Notes under the pieces: generated by a model | The model's database searches: none | What the model saw: only the letters and a program-made list of their open reading frames with translations | What the model was told of the DNA's origin: nothing | IMG/VR virus record: IMGVR_UViG_3300044451_000191 | Coordinates: 1-21,181 of that record | Direction: 5' to 3' (one strand) | From: a virus | DNA: 21,181 bases | Shown: positions 16,203 through 21,181 of the stretch, piece by piece | Numbering within the stretch: position 1 is the first letter of the stretch | How the letters are laid out: every line of letters starts with the position of its first letter | Made by a program: the position numbers and the translations under genes

Positions 16203-17251
16203 ACATCAATACCTTTTGTTGGACTATAAGTTTTTCCATCACCATAATCATAACGATATTCAGTAAACCCAAAGTCATCATCTTGTTCAATTAAAGCATC
16301 ATCTGCATCATTAATAATATGAATATAAGAATTTTTTGTGTGTGGTACTATTATAGTATTATCTTTACCTCTAACTACTTTGATTTCATTTTCAATAATT
16401 GACGTAATTAACATCTCTTCATCTTCAATCATTATATAATCATTTTTTGATAGTAGACTGGTATCACTTACCGTAAATTCCGTAATCTTATCATCTATAT
16501 CCTGCAAAAGTATATTCGTTTGATCATTATTATAATCTCGAATAGCTCTTGGTTCAGCAACATAACGAAGTTGTCTAGATGCATTTTTGGTAATTGTATT
16601 AGTATAATAATCAACTTGAACTTTTTTGATAAGACCTTCTGTAGAATCTGGAACTGGACCAAATAAAAATGTTTTTGCTGTAAAATTTAAAGTATGAATA
16701 ATAACTCTTTTTTCTTGATATCCACTTTCATAATTATCTGTAAAATTTATATTTCCTAAAATCATAGGAATATCTCTTTTTTCGCCAATTGATGATACCA
16801 AATCGATTGTTAAGTTGAACGATGGTTGAAAAAATGGAAGTATTTGTTCTATAATTTGTAAAGAGTCATCATTATATTGAGACATCACTGAAAGTTCTAT
16901 TCCCAAATTATAAGGAACGGGCATAAAAAGTTTTTTTACTATTTTATTGTCTGTGTTGCTGAGTGCTTTAAATGTCTGCATAGTAGAAACTTTTCTACTA
17001 CCATCGTATTGAATAGATTTCAATTCAAAAGCCATTCTTGGAAGAGTTATTGCGACTCTTTTTCTTAAATCTGGTTTTTGTTCTAATCTTGCTAAAAACT
17101 TTTCTACTGGTCCATATACAATAGGAACTTTTATAATACTATAATTTGTATCATTCTGTAATTTGTGCTTAATGTCAATATTATTAAACAAAGTACCAAA
17201 GGCAATAATTGTTTTACGAATTATTTCGTGGTAGTAGTATTGGCCTAACAT
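16199..17251 (-). CDS. 15: Tail completion and sheath stabiliser protein gp15
   Basis: gp15 caps the finished tail and joins it to the neck. The 350-residue product (272 in T4) begins LGQYYYHEIIRKTIIAFGTL and continues with KVPIVYGPVEKFLARLEQKP, LPRMAFELKSIQYDGSRKVS and MPVPYNLGIELSVMSQYNDD, the conserved gp15 core to about residue 230. Residues 247-314 look like an inserted beta module (NDYIMIEDEEMLITSI, then VVRGKDNT and VPHTKNSYI), similar to an element found in many phage structural proteins. Removing it gives almost the T4 length. The C-terminal 25 residues (FTEYRYDYGDGKTYSP) return to the core. AAAGG lies nine bases before ATG 17251, and CTAAATA about 20 bases before. It is translationally coupled to gp16. 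Confidence 0.95.
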   Translation of the reverse strand: MLGQYYYHEIIRKTIIAFGTLFNNIDIKHKLQNDTNYSIIKVPIVYGPVEKFLARLEQKPDLRKRVAITLPRMAFELKSIQYDGSRKVSTMQTFKALSNTDNKIVKKLFMPVPYNLGIELSVMSQYNDDSLQIIEQILPFFQPSFNLTIDLVSSIGEKRDIPMILGNINFTDNYESGYQEKRVIIHTLNFTAKTFLFGPVPDSTEGLIKKVQVDYYTNTITKNASRQLRYVAEPRAIRDYNNDQTNILLQDIDDKITEFTVSDTSLLSKNDYIMIEDEEMLITSIIENEIKVVRGKDNTIIVPHTKNSYIHIINDADDALIEQDDDFGFTEYRYDYGDGKTYSPTKGIDV

Positions 17252-17270
17252 AATAATACCTTTTATTAAT

Positions 17271-17277
17271 TATTTAG
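17271..17277 (-). promoter_or_regulatory. Variant late promoter (CTAAATA) before gene 15
   Basis: CTAAATA, preceded by T, lies in the gap between the gp14 stop (17280) and the gp15 ATG (17251), 20 bases before the start codon. Confidence 0.4.
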
Positions 17278-17279
17278 AT

Positions 17280-18695
17280 TTAATAATCTCCAAAAGGATT
17301 ATCTTGACTAAAATCCAAAATTATATCTGCTTCTGACTCGATAGAAATATTATCTGCATTATCATTTAATTCATCTTGTTTGTTGATTGAATGTATCTTA
17401 TAACTTGCATTTGAACCACCAAATGATGTTCCTATCCCAACAATAGTTTCTCCTACAGCAAAACTTCCACTTACTACTTTTACTTGAAGAATTCTTGTAT
17501 CATAATCCCAATTATTTACGTGAGCAGTTGTTCCCGTAGAAACACCTCGCACAACCTCATTGAATACATAATTACCAGTAGAAACACCAATAGGAGATGA
17601 TAGAGTTATTGTAGGGGCCTGTGTGTATCCTATACCAGCATTTATGTAACAAATTGAAGTCACAATACCAGAAGAATTGATAAATGCTTGTGCGGATGCA
17701 CTTGTTACGCCAACTGAAGCAGCAGATATCGAAACAACAGGAGCAGAAGAATATTTAAGTCCTTCATCTATAATAGTAAACGGACTCAAAGAACCACTTT
17801 CAATGATTGCAGTTGCAATACCACCCGTGCCACTATTACTCTTAATTGTGACTATTGGGGGAATTGTATATCCAATTCCAGGGTTAATAATTAATATTTT
17901 ATCAATTGAACTTCCGGTTTGTCCTGAACGATGAGTCATTATTGCTACTGCAGTAGCATTTATTCCTCCGGTTGGTGCTGTGGATATTGATACAATTGGT
18001 GGAGACAAATATCCAGTTCCATCATTAATTAAATCTATTCTTTCTACTGATTTTCCTCCAATTTCAGAAAGATTTGATGCAAGTTGAACTACAGCAGTTG
18101 CAGTTTCTGCATATGCATTGGTCATTTGTATAGTTTGTATATAACCAAAATCCTGAACTGATTTATCAACTTCATCAATTGAAGTTTCTATACTATCATC
18201 TGCCTCAAAATCCATTACTTCGCATCTCAATTCATAAATGTATAAATTATTTAATTGATAAAATGGTTTTTTTCCCTCTACATATTTTATTTCAAAAATT
18301 GTATTATCTAAAGGAAAATAAATTAAATCTCCTTCTTGTGGTCTAGATGATAATTCAATATTTGAATCATTAGAAAGAAAAGGTGAAATAAAATCTTCAT
18401 ATTTTTCTTTTGATATTACAAAGGTAACTTCGTCCGTAGTTTTGACTCCAAATTTTGATAGAATGTCACCACCACCACCAAAACCTTCATAGTTGATTAA
18501 ATATGCCTCAAGTCTAAATGCATCATCAAATTTTGATGCTGTTATTTCTCTTAATACTGTTTTTTTGTTATATATTTTTCTTGGAAGATATACAACATCT
18601 TGCCCATACATTTTCAATTGCTCATTAATTAAATCTTGAATCAATCTTTGTTCACTTGCAGAACCTTGAAGAAAGTATGGGTTTAATGGGGACAT
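17280..18695 (-). CDS. 14: Neck protein gp14 with an inserted beta-repeat region
   Basis: With gp13, gp14 closes the head after packaging and forms the tail attachment site. Residues 1-205 are clear gp14: MSPLNPYFLQGSASEQRLIQ, DVVYLPRKIYNKKTVLREIT, FRLEAYLINYEGFGGGGDIL and SRPQEGDLIYFPLDNTIFEI. The last 30 residues (ADIILDFSQDNPFGDY) are also typical of the family end. Between them, residues about 218-366 hold four repeats of the form INxGxGYxxPPxVxI spaced 41-48 residues apart, followed by a Gly/Val-rich part up to about 435. This raises the length to 471 from 256 in T4. AGGA lies eight bases before ATG 18695, and only four bases separate it from gp13. Confidence 0.95.
   Translation of the reverse strand: MSPLNPYFLQGSASEQRLIQDLINEQLKMYGQDVVYLPRKIYNKKTVLREITASKFDDAFRLEAYLINYEGFGGGGDILSKFGVKTTDEVTFVISKEKYEDFISPFLSNDSNIELSSRPQEGDLIYFPLDNTIFEIKYVEGKKPFYQLNNLYIYELRCEVMDFEADDSIETSIDEVDKSVQDFGYIQTIQMTNAYAETATAVVQLASNLSEIGGKSVERIDLINDGTGYLSPPIVSISTAPTGGINATAVAIMTHRSGQTGSSIDKILIINPGIGYTIPPIVTIKSNSGTGGIATAIIESGSLSPFTIIDEGLKYSSAPVVSISAASVGVTSASAQAFINSSGIVTSICYINAGIGYTQAPTITLSSPIGVSTGNYVFNEVVRGVSTGTTAHVNNWDYDTRILQVKVVSGSFAVGETIVGIGTSFGGSNASYKIHSINKQDELNDNADNISIESEADIILDFSQDNPFGDY
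17598..18044 (-). repeat. Four-fold GxGYxxPPxVxI protein repeat inside gp14
   Basis: Copies begin at residues about 218 (DLINDGTGYLSPPIVSIS), 266 (ILIINPGIGYTIPPIVTIK), 307 (FTIIDEGLKYSSAPVVSIS) and 348 (ICYINAGIGYTQAPTITLS). Third and fourth copies are more diverged. Spacing of 48, 41 and 41 residues suggests repeated beta subunits. Confidence 0.8.
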
Positions 18696-18699
18696 TTTA

Positions 18700-19515
18700 T
18701 CATCCTATAAGGTCCATTGGAGGAAGTTCATATTCAGTTTTTAATTGTTTTTCTGTTTCTTCTATTTCTCGAATTGCATCCTCATATATTTGTCTTCCAT
18801 TTAACTGAACACCACCAGGAAGTAGCACTCCCTGAAATTTAATCATATTCTGTCCCCATTGTTTCTTAATAGTTGCAGTTAGATATTTTTTTAACCACCA
18901 ATCATTATATACATCAGATGCATTTGCCGGATTCACTAACCTATAACAATCAAATATAAGATAATTAGTGGGACCCATTTGATTCCAATCAATATCTAAA
19001 TATAATCTATGATTTTTTTTATTAAATCTAATTTGAATATCAGGAGTTATAATTCGACTTAAATCTTCTAAATATGTTTTAACCATTGCATAATTTAAAA
19101 TATCAAGTGCTCCATAGTAATATAAATCATTTAAAAATAATTGATATTTGATGTTAAATAATCCACTTGAAATTGTACTAGAATCTACTTTAAATACATT
19201 ATTTACACCAATTACATGATCTGGAAGTTGTAAAAAATTATTACTTTCTGTGTAAGAGACTGTTGTTATACCAACACTAGAATTTGCAATTGAAGTAGTG
19301 ATTCCAGTTTTTATTTTATCTAATTCATTTTGTGTCAGTTGATGCTTTAGGAATACTTTTTCAATTCCATCATAATGCCTTTCATTATAATACTGAATTG
19401 CATCATCAACCAAATCTTCAATTTGATCGTCATCAACATTAATTTCAATTACCGGATATCCAAGTTTTCTTAAACAATAATCTATTAGTCCCTGACGAGA
19501 TGATGGTTGAGCCAT
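18700..19515 (-). CDS. 13: Neck protein gp13
   Basis: gp13 binds under the portal in the filled head and, with gp14, prepares it for the tail. The 271-residue product (309 in T4) opens MAQPSSRQGLIDYCLRKLGY, followed by DDDQIEDLVDDAIQYYNERH and FLKHQLTQ, a strong family signature. Later conserved parts are QLPDHVIGVNNVFKVD near residue 100, YQLFLNDLYYYGALDILNYA near 130, NHRLYLDIDW near 170, YRLVNPANASDVYNDWWLKK near 190 and FQGVLLPGGVQLNGRQIYED near 230. The ATG lies two bases after the preceding stop; the nearest GAGG is about 14 bases upstream. A GATAAATA box lies 21 bases upstream, inside the previous ORF. Confidence 0.96.
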   Translation of the reverse strand: MAQPSSRQGLIDYCLRKLGYPVIEINVDDDQIEDLVDDAIQYYNERHYDGIEKVFLKHQLTQNELDKIKTGITTSIANSSVGITTVSYTESNNFLQLPDHVIGVNNVFKVDSSTISSGLFNIKYQLFLNDLYYYGALDILNYAMVKTYLEDLSRIITPDIQIRFNKKNHRLYLDIDWNQMGPTNYLIFDCYRLVNPANASDVYNDWWLKKYLTATIKKQWGQNMIKFQGVLLPGGVQLNGRQIYEDAIREIEETEKQLKTEYELPPMDLIG

Positions 19516-19517
19516 TT

Positions 19518-19760
19518 CTAAAAACTTGCCTCTTCGTATTTATCTTCTTCTTTTGTAATTTTTTTTGTTTTATTTTTAATTAATTCATCATACTTTTTTT
19601 GAAGTTCTAAATTATTCATTAATAATTTATTTTTTTCGGTTTCATAATCTTGAGCAAATGATTGTATTTTTGCCTCTAATAAAATGTTTTGATTTGTTAA
19701 TGTTGAAATTTTTTGATGATATAGATTAACTAAAATATTTACATCAACTTCACTATTCAT
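19518..19760 (-). CDS. Small coiled-coil protein upstream of gp13, function unknown (80 aa)
   Basis: The product is a short, charged and almost fully helical chain. Residues about 8-65 carry regularly spaced Leu/Ile (NILVNLYHQKISTLTNQNIL, then LELQKKYDELI), consistent with a coiled coil; the last 15 residues are Lys/Glu-rich. No signal peptide or membrane segment is visible. ATG 19760 has GGAGGG about 12 bases upstream, inside the end of the fibre gene, and the stop is two bases before gp13. Similar small helical ORFs occur next to gene 13 in marine T4-like phages as I recall, without an assigned role; an assembly chaperone for the preceding fibre is possible but unsupported. Confidence 0.7.
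   Translation of the reverse strand: MNSEVDVNILVNLYHQKISTLTNQNILLEAKIQSFAQDYETEKNKLLMNNLELQKKYDELIKNKTKKITKEEDKYEEASF
19536..19543 (-). promoter_or_regulatory. Possible variant late promoter (GATAAATA) before gene 13
   Basis: GATAAATA, seven of eight bases of the late box, lies 21 bases before the gp13 ATG but within the coding sequence of the small coiled-coil ORF, so chance is possible. Confidence 0.3.
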
Positions 19761-19762
19761 AA

Positions 19763-21181
19763 TTAAAATTGCCCTCCATCTATTGTATCAGTCCAAACAG
19801 GAACATTTGAATCATCTGTTGTTAAAATATAATTTGAGGTACTTGCATATCCAACTTCTGGAGTATTAGTACTTATTAATTTTCCATTAGAATCAAAATA
19901 TGCAGAACCTCTGGTGCTAATTCCAGATGATACAAAATTGAGATATAATGCTCCAATATCAAGTGTTCCTTTTGTTCCAGTTACGACACTACCATTAATA
20001 GTAGCATCTTGAATATAAGTGAAATAACCAGTGCTATCTTTATATCCAAAAAACCCTTTCTTATTATTTGCTATACCTGAGCTTGTATTGTAATCAAATG
20101 AAATACCTCTATCGGTATTCGTATCAAAAGCATGTATAAACGTTAATTGTGTAGTTGAAGAAATACCAGCAGTTGTTGTACCAGCAATTGAAACTATTTT
20201 AGTTCCAGTATTATAAGAAACAATAGTTCTATCGCCACTACTTGCAGGCAATCCTGCGATACCTATATTGCTTATTACATCGCCGGTATTGATTCCTACA
20301 ACAGAATCTATTGAAATTTGATTTGTTCCTACTCCAACGGATGACATTACAGTTCTAATACTTGTAACATCACCAATGTTAAATATTACTTCATTTACAC
20401 TTACATTATTTGAATTTACAGTAGTTGTAGTACCATCTATTTGTAAATCACCCTTAATGACAACTGTACCTTCATTACTTAATCCATCGGGGTATGGATC
20501 AATATAAAGCGTATTTCCTCCACCAGACTTTGTGGAAATTACGTTTGAACTAATGCCAATATTATCAATTATTACTCCGCCAATATTAGTAAATAATCCA
20601 GACTGAGTAATACTTCCAGTAAAAGATGTAATTCCAGTAACTAAAAATAAATCACTACCAGAATCGCCTAAAGTTGTATTTCCTTGTACTGTTAGATTTC
20701 CAGTAATGGTTTGATTTGATCCTATATTTAAAATTCCACCAATAAACACATCATTCGCAATTCCAACACCACCGGCAACTCTTAATGCACCAGATGTTGT
20801 ATTAGTTGCATTTGTAGTTGCAGCAATCGAAACAAAGGAAGTGTTTGGAGTGCTTTGAAAATTGACACTTGTTGTATTGGATGCTGCACCAAGATTTAAT
20901 GTAGTCGCATTTGGAACACTTAAAGTTTGATTACGAATGGTTGCAATTCCAGAAGTAGCACCAACGTTAAGTGCTGTTGCAGCACCAGCAAAGTTTAGAT
21001 TGGTTGCTACAGTATTATAAAGATTTTGTGTTGCTTGAGTACCAACAACTGTTGGATTACCAAAAGTTAAAGTTCCACTATTTGCACCAACATTAAGTTC
21101 TGTTGCAGCACCAAAAGCATTTACTGTTGTTGCTACAGTATTATAAAGATTTTGTGTTGCTTGAGTACCAACAACTGTTGG
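19763..21181 (-). CDS. Large fibre or baseplate-associated structural protein, N-terminus beyond the right edge
   Basis: The reading frame is open from base 21181 to the stop at 19763 (472 residues), so the Met at 20749 is internal and the true start is outside the window. The upstream part holds two 42-residue repeats beginning PTVVGTQATQNLYNTVAT, then TLSVPNATTLNLGAAS and SGALRVAGGVGIANDVFIGG, a motif typical of marine phage fibre shafts. Next come beta-strand units (ITGNLTVQGNTTLGDSG, VVIKGDLQIDGTTTTVNSNN). A globular C-terminal part follows with DRGISFDYNTSSGIANNKKG, FFGYKDSTGYFTYIQDATIN and GTKGTLDIGALYLNF. Position before gp13 suggests a virion tail or baseplate fibre; which T4 counterpart, if any, is unclear. 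Confidence 0.85.
   Translation of the reverse strand, partial: PTVVGTQATQNLYNTVATTVNAFGAATELNVGANSGTLTFGNPTVVGTQATQNLYNTVATNLNFAGAATALNVGATSGIATIRNQTLSVPNATTLNLGAASNTTSVNFQSTPNTSFVSIAATTNATNTTSGALRVAGGVGIANDVFIGGILNIGSNQTITGNLTVQGNTTLGDSGSDLFLVTGITSFTGSITQSGLFTNIGGVIIDNIGISSNVISTKSGGGNTLYIDPYPDGLSNEGTVVIKGDLQIDGTTTTVNSNNVSVNEVIFNIGDVTSIRTVMSSVGVGTNQISIDSVVGINTGDVISNIGIAGLPASSGDRTIVSYNTGTKIVSIAGTTTAGISSTTQLTFIHAFDTNTDRGISFDYNTSSGIANNKKGFFGYKDSTGYFTYIQDATINGSVVTGTKGTLDIGALYLNFVSSGISTRGSAYFDSNGKLISTNTPEVGYASTSNYILTTDDSNVPVWTDTIDGGQF
21003..21055 (-). repeat. 53-bp direct repeat, copy nearer the gene end
   Basis: This 53-base segment is identical to 21129-21181 and lies exactly 126 bases (42 codons) from it. 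It encodes PTVVGTQATQNLYNTVAT, the start of a 42-residue fibre repeat. Confidence 0.9.
21129..21181 (-). repeat. 53-bp direct repeat, copy at the window edge
   Basis: Identical to 21003-21055. It reaches the window edge, so the repeated segment may be longer and more copies may follow outside. Confidence 0.9.

Noticed and set aside
21003-21181. CRISPR-like repeat pair
   Set aside because: The repeats are in frame within a fibre gene, 126 bases apart, and the sequence between them is coding and itself related between copies.

Overview
The window is the virion-assembly cluster of a T4-like myophage (Caudoviricetes), most likely a marine phage of the cyanophage or SAR11-phage type. The support is the T4 order of head, neck and tail genes (13, 14, 15, 16, 17, 18, 19, 20, 67, 21, 22, 23), the low GC, and fibre proteins built from the low-complexity Gly/Ser/Thr/Asn modules typical of marine T4-like phages. 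The host cannot be decided from this sequence. No tRNA, integrase, CRISPR array, insertion sequence or host-derived metabolic gene was seen.

Every convincing gene lies on the minus strand, so transcription runs from high to low coordinates. In that direction: a fibre/structural gene that starts beyond the right edge (to 19763); a small coiled-coil ORF (19760-19518); neck proteins gp13 and gp14 (19515-17280); the gp15 tail completion protein (17251-16199); small terminase gp16 (16202-15771); a large basic protein (15756-14242) and a 61-residue ORF (14279-14094), both placed between the terminase genes; large terminase gp17 (14088-12439); tail sheath gp18 (12383-9975); tail tube gp19 (9954-9319); portal gp20 (9293-7602); a gp67-like prohead core protein (7570-7352); a probable head-surface protein (7352-6807); prohead protease gp21 (6802-6152); scaffold gp22 (6105-4873); and major capsid gp23 (4823-3435). 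A rho-independent terminator and a gap of about 360 bp follow. Then come two fibre/adhesin genes, 3075-2080 and 2078 running off the left edge; the second contains no stop in 692 codons and is incomplete in this window.

The genes cover one process. gp20 starts the prohead, gp22 and gp67 form its core, gp23 forms the shell and gp21 matures it. gp16 and gp17 pack DNA, gp13 and gp14 close the neck, and gp15 joins it to the gp18/gp19 tail. T4-type late promoters (TATAAATA, with CTAAATA or GATAAATA variants) sit just upstream of many of these genes.

The most interesting points are: a 504-residue protein between gp16 and gp17 whose N-terminus matches the capsid-targeting peptide of T4 internal proteins, suggesting a basic protein packaged and injected with the DNA; beta-rich modules inserted into neck protein gp14 and into gp15; a 53-bp perfect repeat encoding 42-residue fibre repeats; and an intergenic region with oppositely oriented terminators that may hold a small plus-strand transcript.
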